Shown: positions 52,545 to 64,000 of the stretch, one piece after another | Layout: each line of letters begins with the position of its first letter | How positions within the stretch are numbered: position 1 is the stretch's first letter | Origin: Petrosia ficiformis | Lineage: Eukaryota > Porifera > Demospongiae > Haplosclerida > Petrosiidae | Length of the DNA: 64,000 nt | Assembly: GCA_947044365.1 (NCBI GenBank) | Contig: OX345652.1 | Coordinates: 3,919,374 to 3,983,373, forward strand | Direction of reading: 5' to 3' | Translations under genes and position numbers: made by a program | Notes under the pieces: generated by a model | What the model was told of the DNA's origin: nothing | The model's input: the letters and a program-made list of their open reading frames with translations, nothing else | Database searches by the model: none

Positions 52545-55500
52545 ATGATGTCAATGGAGGCAGTTATGAATGGAGGGAAGGCTAAATCTTTCAAGGAAAC
52601 TGAGTCGACATTGCGTTTCCACCTACAGCTGGACAACCCAACTGATGAAACCACTAACGAGTTTTTGTACTCAGAACTCACAAGCGAGAAATCGCGCAAG
52701 GTTAGTATTCACGGGTACTTCTTTTACTGATCGTCTTATACTCTACTACGCTTGCTTATGAAACAAAGAAGGAAACTAAAGCTGAAGACCAGCGGAATGT
52801 CCATGATATCTATTCTCTGAGGGCATCTTTTTAATTGCAAATGACCAGGACATATATATCTATATATACATAAATTTTCTGTTGCGCAATTTCTACTGTC
52901 CTTTTAATTGTTTAGCACACTACTGATACGTTGGATTCTCTAACAGAAGATGAAGGTGCTAAGCTAGCTGCCATTGCTAAGCAGTTTGAAGAGAAATATG
53001 TAAGTGTGGAAATCTCCTTCGACTGGTAATTATATTCATTGATTGAAAGTATACGGAAGTATCCGTCGTAATTAATAAATTATCACTTATTGTTATTTTT
53101 AGGGATCACAAAACAAGAAAAGTAAAAGAGTAATTCATGAAAAGGTTATTTATAATTTCCATTAATGAAAAGCAAGATAATTATTATAAAATACTGACAT
53201 TGTAGGATCTTGTCGATATCGGTCATGGATATGATGTTACAGATCCATTTGTGGACGACACAGAAGTTGTAAGATCTACAAACATAGATATATATACACA
53301 ATTTGATATCTTGACTGCTTGTACCTGCTTCTCCGGTCACTGCATCAATCTAGTTTTGTTACTATTTATAGTAGCGAAGTGTGCAGCAGAAATGCAATAC
53401 TGTAAATTATATCTTGTACGTATATACATACTACTGCAGTTTTTAGTAGTATTGCTTTAGTTTGATAATATTGACTACTTTTAGTTATAGTTATAGTATG
53501 CTTCGTTTCTCAAACTACTTATAGTTTAATTAACTAAAATAATATTGGGCTTACTAAAAGGGTTTTAGTTCTAGTTAACTAACTAAATTACTAAAAGTGC
53601 CCATTATTGGCCAATTTTCATTTTAGTTAGTTATAGTTTTTGCATTATTTAGTTATAGTTTTAGTTAACTAAAAGTCACGTACGTACAATGCCTTACTAA
53701 AATGGGGTTTAGTTGTATTTATAGCTAACTAATACAACACTAGTTTTAGTTCTTAATGTTGCAATACATCCTTATTAATGTGATGAGGTGATAAGCTAGT
53801 CTTAAATGCATCCTTATTAATGTGAGGTGATAAGCTAGTCTTAAATACATCCTTATTAATGTGAGGTGATAAGCTAGTCTTAAATGCATCCTTTATAATG
53901 TGAGGTGATAAACTAGTCTTAAATGCATCCTTATTAATGTGAGGTGATAAGCTAGTCTTAAATACATCCTTATTAATTTGAGGTGATAAGCTAGTCTTAA
54001 ATGCATCCTTATTAATGTGAGGTGATAAGCTAGTCTTAAATACATCCTTATTAATTTGAGGTGATAAGCTAGTCTTAAATACATCCTTATTAATGTGAGG
54101 TGATAAGCTAGTCTGAAATACATCCAGGTGATAAGCTAGTCTTGAATGCATCCTTATTAATGTGAGGTGATAAGCTAGTCTTAAATGCATCCTTATTAAT
54201 GTGAGGTGATAAGCTAGTCTTAAATACATCCTTATTAATTTGAGGTGATAAGCTAGTCTTAAATACATCCTTATTAATGTGAGGTGATAAGCTAGTCTGA
54301 AATACATCCTTATTAATGTGAGGTGATAAGCTAGTCTTGAATGCATCCTTATTAATGTGAGGTGATAAGCTAGTCTTAAATGCATCCTTATTAATGTGAG
54401 GTGATAAGCTAGTCTTAAATAAGAAATTATGAACTTTGTTTCTCCTCCTAACAAACAGGGTCAACAGAGTGTATGAAACTTTATTTACATATGCCTATTT
54501 TATATTGTTTGTAACACTGTGACATTGCAGCATATACTTATTTACGAACGTATAATGGAATAATGGAATAATGGCTCATCCATAATGCAGTATTTAATGC
54601 AATATTTTCATACACTGTATGTTGTACCCTATCATGATTTGTGACATGATACCACAGAACTTCAAAGGGACTGCCCAGTGGTTTAGACATGATTAATATT
54701 GCATCACAACAACATTATCATAACTATGGCAATGGTTGTCATGCCGCAAACACGTTATTGACCAATCACAAGCGCTGTATGCCAAATATTGTGCTGTGAC
54801 GTCACCAGCATTCTTGGTGTTGCAGTCTCAAAGTGCTTGTGACATCACAGCAGAATATTTGGCATACAGCACTCATGGGTGGTCAGTAACCTATACATAG
54901 CATTTAGTTATAGTGGTTCTATATATACATATATATATATATATCATGTACATGCTTCTATGTACATTTTTAATGCATTATTTCTACATAAACTAGAGTA
55001 CAGGGTTTTATACAGAGGGGTGGACCCTGGGATATCCCCCCCCCCCCCTTCCTCTCCTGTCCCTCCCCCCTAAATTTTGCCATTTAGTAATACATGTGTT
55101 ACTATACATGTAAAGTGCAGCAATTAACACCTCTGGCCTTAAGTTGGATAAACCTTGAAGGTTTTTACATTTTGCATGGGATAGGACACATCCTCTTCCA
55201 CACCCAGTCACGCCCTGGGGCTATCTTATGCAGCCCCACCCATACATACATGTACATACTTGCTCATGTTGTGATGTATATATTTACTACACACAATATG
55301 AGGACTATATATGTACCTTATCATGTTGATACTGTGTTTGGCATTTGCTAAATATATGTACATACATATACATACTCTCTCATGTTTTGATATATATATA
55401 TATATATTTACCACACAGTATGAGGACTATGTACCTTATCATGTTGATACAGTGTTTGGAGGTTTCTATATCAACACTGGAGAATTGGAGTTCAAAGAAG

Positions 55501-58500
55501 CCGAAGATATTAAGGAAACTATGAAGTAAGTGCATGTATATGGACTGTTGATCCAAAACACATGACTTATTTTATTATGAAACTACTGAGTAATTACTGT
55601 ACTGTATGGTGCCTTTTATTGACATATGTATACTGTGTAGTTGTGTTATTATTCAAAATGGCTGAATACTGAGCATTAAAGAGATCAAATTTATGATATG
55701 TTTTTGATCTTTTGTTTAGTGATACTCCTATGAAGAAGAAAAAACCAAAGGTACATAATGAGTATACATATATATAACTTATATTTTATTATTATAATTA
55801 TATCATTTATAGCCTATTGTTAGGAAACAACTGAGTCACTGTACACCAAAAGCACTTCTTGCCAAGTATGGATCAACGTACTCACCCAATCATGCAATCA
55901 CTCACTTAATTGAAATATCATATACAATACTTGACTTTATTAGTTTACATACTATGATACCTTAATAAGTTGATAGTCAATTGTACTTCTAAGTAGTACC
56001 ATAGTACTACTTTGTACTATAATCATAGTAATGTGTGAATTCCCCTTACATTTTATGTGATAGCATAGTTCTAAGGTATTACTTCACTCACAAAGTACAC
56101 TGTAGTCAATGCTAGTACAGTGATAGTATGTAAACTTAATAATATTAGGTACTGTATACATCAGAGTTTTTGATAACTTTTGAAGCATGGGCCAAATTGG
56201 CTCAACTATGGTTAGCGAATGCGCCATTGGGAATACATTTTGAGCCAATAAAGAGTTAATGCTGTTAGTCACAATATAATCATAATTAACTGCGCCATCT
56301 GCCCAAAGTGAGAGCTGTTCTGTGCCAAATAAGATGCTCTTTGGGCCAATGGTGTGCCATATGATCTTATCAAAAACATTAATGTACATATATTTACTAA
56401 TCTACTCAGTCCATCCACCCTTTTGTAATCCACTGACTAATCTATTCATACATGTATTCCATCATCTGTATATTCATCGACTGATCCACTATCTATCTAT
56501 CTATCTATCCATCCATCCCCTATCTATCAATTAGTATTTCTAATTGTTTCGTCGTTCATCAGTCCTTTTATTTACAGATTATTTCAATCCTCCATTTCAT
56601 ACCTCTAGCAAAAAATTGAAGCTAGCTAAACAACAGATAGCCACGTCTGCTCAGAGATCTCAAAACCTTAAGAAAAAACTCTCAAATTTAGCACAGAAAA
56701 CAAACCCAAAAGTACTTCTACCAGAGTTTTCAGGTATAAAACCTAAGCCGCAAGTAGAAGAAGGAGGAGCAGGAGGTGGAGGTGTAAAGAGTGATGTTGT
56801 TACCAAAAGTGGTGATATTCCAATGTCTGATTCAGATCACGGTATAACTTCTTTTGCAAGTAGTACTGAAGGAAGTGAAAAGTGAGCGATTCTTTTGGTA
56901 GTTTTATTGTCCTGGTATAAACATTTTAATAACCCATTGTGAATAATAATTAATTAACGTTAAAGTGTTTCCCATATACATGTACATGAGCAACTCTCAT
57001 TTTCATTTTTCCATTGCCTCGGGTGTCTTTCTTTCTTTCTTTCTTTCTTTCTACATCTCCTGTAACATCATGTATAATACATGCACCAAGTCTTCTGTCT
57101 ATTTGATATCAATATTAATTTCATGGTTAACCCATAGCAGTGTTCCCCCCAAAGGGTGGGACCGTGACAGCACTTTAATTCTAAAGTTTATGCTGAAAAA
57201 CACAGTTTTATTACACCATTGTTGACATTGCTGATGCACTCCCCCACCCTTAATATTTATCCTGGGGGAAACACTGCATCGTCTGACTTCATGATCGTTG
57301 TCTTGTTGAGTACATGAATTTAATACAGGTTTGAGATAATCATGTTCATTTAGAAAGCAGTTTTATTACATAATTTGGTTTTATGGATGGCTATAATGCT
57401 GAAATGTTGAGTGGAGCTTCTATTTTTCTTTCTAAATAAAATTATAACAACTTGGAATATGATTCTGTCAAATCTGTAATAAACTCACTGTAGTCTGACT
57501 AATATAGAGATGTAAGCAGTATTGTGTGTATAGCAGAATCATGCCAAGACATTGTCCAGTAAATTGAAACTGAGCTGTATACAAAGTATATGGGGAGCAG
57601 GATAAGAGTGGTGAAAATAGGTCAACATGTCTGATAGTCTGGCTCAATGTTTGCATATCTCTGAGATATGTAGTATCCTATGATGAAATAATAATCATGC
57701 AATGTTTTTATAGCCTTATCTATATAACCCTGTCGCTATGACAACTGTATGTATACTATGTAATTCTATACATTATGTACAATGTGTTGTTTCCTGTAGT
57801 GAAACCAAAGATCCCCGCCAACCTCCTGTCCTTCCCACTGATCTATCTATTCATCTTCTACAAAAAATTCAGGAATTAGAAGAGGTAGTAAACCACACCC
57901 ACTATATGCCCCTTTAATTTATTATAATATTAACAGTTAATTAACAGAGATCAGAAAGAAGATGGAAAATTAACAAATAAAGCGAGATATGGTTATGATT
58001 CTATTTTACTGGAGTGAGTCTATGTGTACTGTACATGTATTGTACTATATATCTTATATCTTCCTGTTAGTATTGAATCACAATGTAAGAATATGAAAAT
58101 GAAATCAAGAAGTGTGAGTATTAATAATAATAATTATTATTACTATAATATCATTTGATAAAGGTCATTCACGTTCATCATGACCTCAGAAAATGTTCTT
58201 TACTTTGGAATGACCAGCAATCTTTTTACCTCCACCTTTAAATTAATGTTCTTTTTGTTTCTGTCAAATTTCAATCCATTGCTTCCCTTATGACATTAAA
58301 CTATAGACTATATTACATATAAATCATCACATCCTAATTTTGAGGTCATCATAAATATGAACAGACTTTAGTATAGTCCTGTTCTTATCCAGTCAGCTGT
58401 CATCTGTTTATTTCTTCTCTTTCTCTCATATAAAGGGTGTCTTTGACTATTTAGCTTTCAAGATGGGTATAAACAAAGCATCTCTCTTCAGTCGTATTAA

Positions 58501-61500
58501 GAGAACTATAAAGAAGAAAGAGGTAAGTTATAAATTTTGATGTTTTGGTATTAAAAATTTGCAGCTTTTACATTTTATTATTGGATTGCATAATCTGCTT
58601 TTTTTGATCCACTACAGGCTGGTAGTTTGGATGGTCCTCTTCAACTATTAAAAGCAGGTAAGGCTGAGGTAATTAAGAAATAGTTTGGATGCAATGTCAC
58701 GTATAAGGCATAAGACTTATTGAAATACAGGCATGAGAGAATTAGAAACAAAGAAAAACAAGGATACAATTGAACCCAGGACCTTCTGATATCTAGTCAG
58801 GAACTCATCATCTAAGACCGTGGACTCCTTAGTAATATAGGAGTGTATTAATTAGTTAGCTTCAAACTTAAATCTCTTGGATTCCTGACTGTTTCAGTTT
58901 TCCTAATTCTCTCTTGTCTGCATATCAAAACGTCATAGACTCATAGGTCTTTCAGATTATAGCTATTTGGGAATTTATTCAGAGAAAGGAAGGAAACCAG
59001 GGATACCCACCTCACTACATAATTATTTGAAGAATCATATATGCAAAAATGTATTCAGTAGAATTTAATGGGGCATACTATGAAGAGGATAACAGCTACA
59101 CATACAGTGTTACTATGCTGTGCCTATTGGCAACCTAACAGCTGTTAGTAAATATGATTACCGTGTTCTTCCGCTTACGCTTCGCGGTGAGGGTAAATAT
59201 AACCAAACAGGACATTTATTAAGCATTTCAATTATCATTTCAAATATCATGATACTGTATCGTATCATGATATTTTTTTTGCTGTGATACTATTATTTAG
59301 TTGTATCACACATCCCTAATCATGTATATAAATAACTATGGACTAATACACTTTATACATCTAAACCTCTTCATTTAGCTATTGATGAGGTAATGCCAAT
59401 ATACAATGCACTATATGAAGCAGAAGTCAAAGGTTTCTGTTCTACCTCATCCATGAACAAAGATGAGCAAGTAAGCACACTTGATACATTCTAAAATATT
59501 ACACACATCTTTCCATTGTGACAATCTCATGCACCTTTTAAAATGTTATATGTTATACAGTTTTTTTGATAAGCTTATATGGCACACCATTGGCCCAAAG
59601 AGCTTCTTATTTGGCACAGCACAGTTCTCTCTTTGGGCGAGATGGTGCAGTTAATTATGATTATATTGTCACTAACAGCATTAACTCTTTGTTAATTGGC
59701 TCAAAATGTATTCCCGATGGCGCATGCACCAACCATTGTTGAGCCAATTTGGCTCACGCTTCAAAACTTATCAAAAACTCTGATGTTATATCATTATGTA
59801 TGTATTAATGTGTATGGGAATGAGTCCAATGCTCTTTATTATCTAAAAATGTAGTGAATGAATTAATGTATTCATCTGGGTATGGGAATGAGTCCAGTGA
59901 TCTTTATTATCTAAAATGTGATATATATGTATTTCTGTGTGTATGGGAATGAGTCTCACATCAGCTTTTGTGATTACAACTCCATAATTAGTCAACTCAC
60001 AACCTCCAGACTCAAACACCGTGTCCCTAATAAATACACACTTCCATACATGTTCTATTGTTCTTATAGTTACTAGTAAAGGAGAGTAGCTCTATAACTT
60101 CTGACCAGGTATTTGAGGTGAGGAAGACCGTAATACATGTACATGTATGTAATACAAGACTACTTTTAATTCCATGTACTAATTTTAGCAATTTTAGCAA
60201 GTAATGTAATAATTGCTAAAATTATCACATGCTAAAAAATATATTTTATATAAATATCATTTTATTAGGTGTGCATTCCTAAATTAGTGCATGCTAAATC
60301 TGAGCATTTAAAATTGCTAAATTAATTTTAGTGGACACAATTAATAGTAGTCCTAAAAGGTATAATTATTATAATTATACGATAATATTTGTAATTATAT
60401 AATATCATATATGTATGTATTTACAGTATCAGGATTCTTGTTGGGCTTTTTTCTGGTACTGCGACTATGTGCATAAACATTTAGCTATGGAATTCAGATC
60501 ATCTCTTTCAGGGTCCTCGTGACCATACCATTTTAAAAACATTTTGTGGTCCAATGACTTAATTACTGAATAAATAAAATATTGTCCTTACATACTAATA
60601 TCTTGATGAGATCCTTGTAATGTACTTGTACGGTTTGTCTTGTAGGAGTCACATTCCCAGCTACCTGGTGTTAGTGATACAGCAATGAAGCCTAAAAGAC
60701 CTCGTAAGAAGTTTCAATGGACACCAAAAATCAAGTGAGAATCTAAACATGCAAAACTGCTCAAAACATCATCATAATTAATATTTATAATGATTAATTT
60801 TATTGAAGGTCATTCACATTCACCATGACCTCAGAGTACTGTTCATAACTTTAATTTGGAATGACCAACAATCTTTTTACCTGTACCATTTTTATATAAC
60901 TATCCTTCTCGTTCTTTTTTTGTGACGTCAAATTTCAATCCATTGCTTCATTATTGAGTTACAGTATAATCATGTATTAACATTATGACATTAAACTATA
61001 CACTATATTACATATAAAGTCATCACATCCTAATTTGGAGGTCATCAGAGAAATGTGCAGGTACACTATAGTGATGATAGTACATGTAATTTTATTAACT
61101 AATTGTTTTTGGTGTATTAAACTAATTCGCAAGATATTTGAAATTTCTTTTAATGTTTTATAGGTCACTATTAATAGAAGTTGTACGTCAGAAAGTGGAA
61201 ATGGAACTAGCTAATAAGAACAAGATTTTATCCGGAGAAGAATTTATAATAGTAAGTATATATATATATATATATATTAGAGCTGGGGGAAAAGGTTTGA
61301 ATGCTTGAACCTTCATTCGGTTGCTATGCATTCGAAGCTACATTTCTCCCTTCAAAGCTTTGCTGCCACACCCACTTTAATTTTTGCAGATGTGCACTTG
61401 TATAAATCTAAACGTGTGATTAATGTATGTACATGTATGTATAATTATGTATAATTATTATATATAAATATGTACATGTTTGTACACGTGTAATTATGTA

Positions 61501-64000
61501 AGTATATGTATCTTTATATGAATGTGTACATAATCTACATATGTACATGTACATGTATATATGATCATACATGTACATGTACATGTATATATGTATGTCA
61601 TTAAGTTAATTATTTTCCTCAGAAATTTCTTGATAATACAATTAAACCTCTTTGGCCAAAGGGATGGGTACAGAGAAGGTATGTGAATAAGTGTCATTTT
61701 GCATGTGGAATTGTACCTCATACTCTTCTCAATCTTTTAGAACACTATACAAGTTGACTGAAACTGTGCATTCCCCATTGACAGGAGCTGGGTGAGTTAT
61801 ATTGAAATACTATCTGGTTACAGGAAGGGCCTTCTCTTGCAATACTAAATGCAGTGTTTCCCCTAGGATAAATATTAAGGGCGGAGGAGCGCATCAGTGG
61901 CGAACCTGTGGTACATGACATTTGGTCAACAAGTTGTGAAACAGTGTTTTTCAACATAAACTTTTAAATTAAAGACTTAAGGATGGGGAGTGACATGGTA
62001 GCACCCTTAGAGGGAACATTTCTAAATACTTCTTTATGATCATGTTAATAAAATGATTGTATCAAAGATCAGTAGTCAGGCTTCTTGGATACGAACATTT
62101 GTGTTTAAAATGAGCAAATAAGTGAATATTTTTGTAGGAAATGGTCTCTGTATAATTTTGATGTTGTGAAAAGATCTTGGTAGGTTTGTAGCACCATAGA
62201 TTGTATAGACTACGTATACATAGTCTATGGTAGCACATGCATTATCAGTAACCCCTCCTAAATACATTCTATTGCATTAATTTCAAGACCAATATTTATT
62301 CAAATATCTAATCCCATCTTCCTGTCTGAAATTACAAAGTATAATGAGTATTAATTTATAGATTATAAAATGTGCTAGAATTAGCTCAGATCCAGTAACT
62401 TCTCTCTTACCTCCTATTTTATATATTGTTTTTTTTTCTCTCCACAGAACTCATAAAAAAGGTGAGTATGATTATGTCTTAAGTATATTAGAGTTACTTA
62501 ATGGGAAATGTATAATTAATTAACTAACCCATAAATACAAATTACCTAACCCAACATCATGTTTTAGAGTACGTATGTACAGGTACTTAACAAATTAATT
62601 AACTAACTCACGAATACAAATTACCTAACCCAACATCATATTTTAGAGTACATGTATGTATGTACATGTACTTAAACAGTAATTAAATAATTAATTAACT
62701 AACCCATGAATACAAATTACCTAACCCAACATCATGTTTTAGAGTACATATGTACATGTACTTAACAAATTAATTAACTAACCCATGAATACAAATTACC
62801 TAACCCAACATCATATTTTAGAGTACACGTATGTATGTACATGTACTTAACAAATTAATTAACTAACCCATGAATACAAATTACCTAACCCAACATCATA
62901 TTTTAGAGTACACGTATGTATGTACATGTACTTAACAAATTAATTAACTAACCCATGAATACAAATTACCTAACCCAACATCATATTTTAGAGTACATGT
63001 ATGTATGTACATGTACTTAAACAGTAATTAAATAATTAATTAACTAACCCATGAATACAAATTACCTAACCCAACATCATGTTTTAGAGTACGTATGTAT
63101 GTACATGTACTTAACAAATTAATTAACTAACTCATGAATACAAATTACTCTAACCCAACATAATATTTTAGAGTACATGTATGTATGTACATGTACGTAA
63201 ACAGTAATTTAATTAACTAACCCATGAATACAAATTACCTAACCCAACATCATATTTTAGAGTACACGTATGTATGTACATGTACTTAACAAATTAATTA
63301 ACTAACTCATGAATACAAATTACTCTAACCCAACATCATATTTTAGAGTACATGTATGTATGTACATGTACGTAAACAGTAATTTAATTAACTAACCCAT
63401 GAATACAAATTACCTAACCCAACATCATATTTTAGAGTATGTACATGTACATGTGTCTACATGTACTTAATATAATTACTTTGAAATGACAAATAGTCTT
63501 AATTTATTACCTCATTAATTAATTAACTGTAACCACACCCATTTCAGTCACATGACTGGAAACTGTATTTGTGAAATACATTTTGTTCAAATAGTCACTT
63601 TTCAGCCATTTTGTACAGGAAACCAACAATATACCATATAGCATGAATTTAATTCCTTACAAACATTTCCTGTGATACGATAATTTTGTATCCAGGAAGA
63701 TCAACCATTTGGTTTCTTAGATACTATATAGTGTTGTTTTAGTTAACTATAACTAAAACTACTTTTAGTAAGGCATTGTGACTTTTATTTAACTAAACTA
63801 CAACTAAATTACAGGTCTATTGCATAACTAACTAAATTAAAAATTGGCCAATAATGGCACTTTTAGTTAAACTAAAACCCTTTAGTAGTCATAGTTATAG
63901 TTAATCATTGTAGCTAATTAAAACAACACTTTTTTTAATAAAGATGGCTTCTTTTCTTCCTTACAGCAGCACCAAAGAAAGTTTTTGTAAAGACTTCACA
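52545..64000 (+). CDS. UBN1/UBN2-like: Ubinuclein homologue (HIRA histone-chaperone subunit), 5' part, continues past window
   Basis: Exons: 52545-52700, 52916-52999, 53103-53144, 53206-53268, 55419-55525, 55720-55750, (55813-55877 uncertain), about 56578-56881, 57800-57884, 57937-58013, 58071-58113, 58436-58522, 58618-58657, 59379-59470, 60070-60108, 60646-60734, 61164-61251, 61623-61678, 61741-61791, 62448-62461 and 63967 onward. The first ATG could be 52476, 52545 or 52554. Key motifs: LRFHLQLDNP and KQFEEKYGSQNKK (N-terminus); GYDVTDPFVDDTE plus GGFYINTGELEF (the Hpc2-related/HUN domain that binds HIRA); YGYDSILLE and SGVFDYLAFKMG; then RPRKKFQWTPKIK, VRQKVEMEL and TIKPLWPKGWVQRRTLYK (ubinuclein middle domain). 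It deposits histone H3.3 with HIRA and CABIN1 in the nucleus. The join from exon 6 into the exon at 56578 is unresolved; acceptors at 56578, 56609 or near 56636 are possible. Confidence 0.9.
53463..53745 (-). mobile_element. MITE family 5, copy a
   Basis: Rich in ttagttaacta words, with ggccaattttcattttagtt and acaatgccttactaaaa. The reverse-complement counterpart is at 63715-63930. Both are in ubinuclein introns. Confidence 0.7.
53755..54422. repeat. 39-bp minisatellite, about 17 units
   Basis: Unit contains catccttattaatgtgaggt and gataagctagtc. The period is a multiple of three, so long minus-strand frames stay open without being genes. In ubinuclein intron 4. Confidence 0.95.
54754..54890. 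repeat. Foldback element, 52-bp imperfect arms
   Basis: Arms 54754-54805 and 54839-54890 share gctgtatgccaaatatt in inverted orientation, ending gtgacgtcac/gtgacatcac. In ubinuclein intron 4. Confidence 0.85.
55245..55345 (+). repeat. Decayed partial duplicate of ubinuclein exon 5
   Basis: Contains atgaggactatatatgtacc and catgttgatactgtgtttgg, matching the start of exon 5 and its upstream intron at 55365-55465. The acceptor AG is mutated to AA and 4 bases are inserted. Confidence 0.8.
56160..56378 (+). mobile_element. MITE family 2, copy b
   Basis: About 220 bp. Terminal words tcagagtttttgataa and cttatcaaaaac form the inverted ends. Confidence 0.82.
57137..57277. mobile_element. MITE family 4, copy a
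   Basis: Terminal inverted repeat gcagtgttcccccc and gggggaaacactgc, 141 bp, in a ubinuclein intron. Confidence 0.8.
58161..58373 (-). mobile_element. MITE family 1, copy e
   Basis: Ends aaggtcattcacgttcatca and atatgaacagactttagta; internal cattaaactatagactatat. Confidence 0.8.
58735..58935. mobile_element. Two tRNA-derived SINE pieces, head to head
   Basis: Positions 58735-58830 read on minus as tagatatcagaaggtcctgg and ctgggttcaattg (B box). Positions 58862-58935 are a plus-strand 3' part with ctctcttgtctgcatatca. Same family as 33691 and 38050. Confidence 0.6.
59562..59785 (-). mobile_element. MITE family 2, copy c
   Basis: Reverse orientation to copies a and b; starts tttttttgataagcttata and ends tatcaaaaactctgat. 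Confidence 0.82.
60806..61050 (-). mobile_element. MITE family 1, copy f
   Basis: The fullest copy of the family; begins aaggtcattcacattcacca and includes gagttacagtataatcatgt. Confidence 0.82.
61851..62022. mobile_element. MITE family 4, copy b
   Basis: Begins gcagtgtttcccctaggata and ends agggaacattt, as an imperfect inverted repeat. Confidence 0.7.
62463..63460. repeat. 85-bp satellite, about 11 units
   Basis: Unit contains ttacctaacccaacatcat, ttttagagtaca and gtatgtacatgtac. It fills most of ubinuclein intron 20, between a 14-bp exon and the last visible exon. Confidence 0.93.
63715..63930 (+). mobile_element. MITE family 5, copy b
   Basis: Starts and ends near gttgttttagttaac and ttaaaacaacac, an imperfect inverted repeat. 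It is the reverse complement of 53463-53745. Confidence 0.72.

Noticed and set aside
53753..54464. Repetitive frames on the minus strand of 118-233 codons
   Set aside because: Produced by the 39-bp minisatellite in a ubinuclein intron; 39 is a multiple of three.

Overview
The window is eukaryotic and most likely from a sponge (a demosponge resembling Amphimedon). The evidence is AT-rich DNA, short GT-AG introns, animal-type SLC30A9 and ubinuclein genes, several classes of DNA transposon, MITEs and a tRNA-derived SINE. A family of large intronless genes encodes beta-helix ectodomains joined to a multi-pass membrane domain. The species call is inference; the gene calls rest on translated motifs and splice sites read directly.

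Region 1 (1-31.1 kb, minus strand) is a tandem array of one gene family, named here BH1 to BH6. BH1 (1-2845) is a pseudogene. BH2 (5259-8948), BH3 (11171-14974), BH4 (16238-20038), BH5 (22177-25977) and BH6 (27257-31054) are open, single-exon genes of about 1230-1267 codons. Each encodes a signal peptide, a Pmp-like parallel beta-helix ectodomain rich in N-glycosylation sequons, a Cys-rich juxtamembrane region, about 8-9 membrane segments and a short cytoplasmic tail ending in a conserved Tyr motif. Four gene relics and repeated flanks lie between the copies. The copies are block mosaics of one another, which suggests repeated gene conversion or unequal exchange. This array is the best candidate here for an undescribed system: a diversifying family of surface receptors. 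The recognition role is inference.

Region 2 (32975-52239, minus strand) is a complete 19-exon SLC30A9 (ZnT9) gene predicted to encode 536 residues. Its 10-kb intron 6 holds a nested stack of transposons. A MITE was hit by a 3.9-kb DNA transposon (40639-44551, 7-bp target duplication, two genes) and by a piggyBac derivative (44612-49122, TTAA target). That piggyBac was in turn hit by a pogo-type element (44987-47915) carrying an intact 670-aa transposase with a PHD finger.

Region 3 (52545-64000 and beyond, plus strand) is the 5' part of a ubinuclein (UBN1/2, HIRA-complex) gene. About 20 exons can be read, and the gene runs off the right edge. It is head-to-head with SLC30A9 across about 300 bp containing a perfect CRE (TGACGTCA). 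Its introns carry five MITE families, SINE pieces, a 39-bp minisatellite, an 85-bp satellite and foldback elements.
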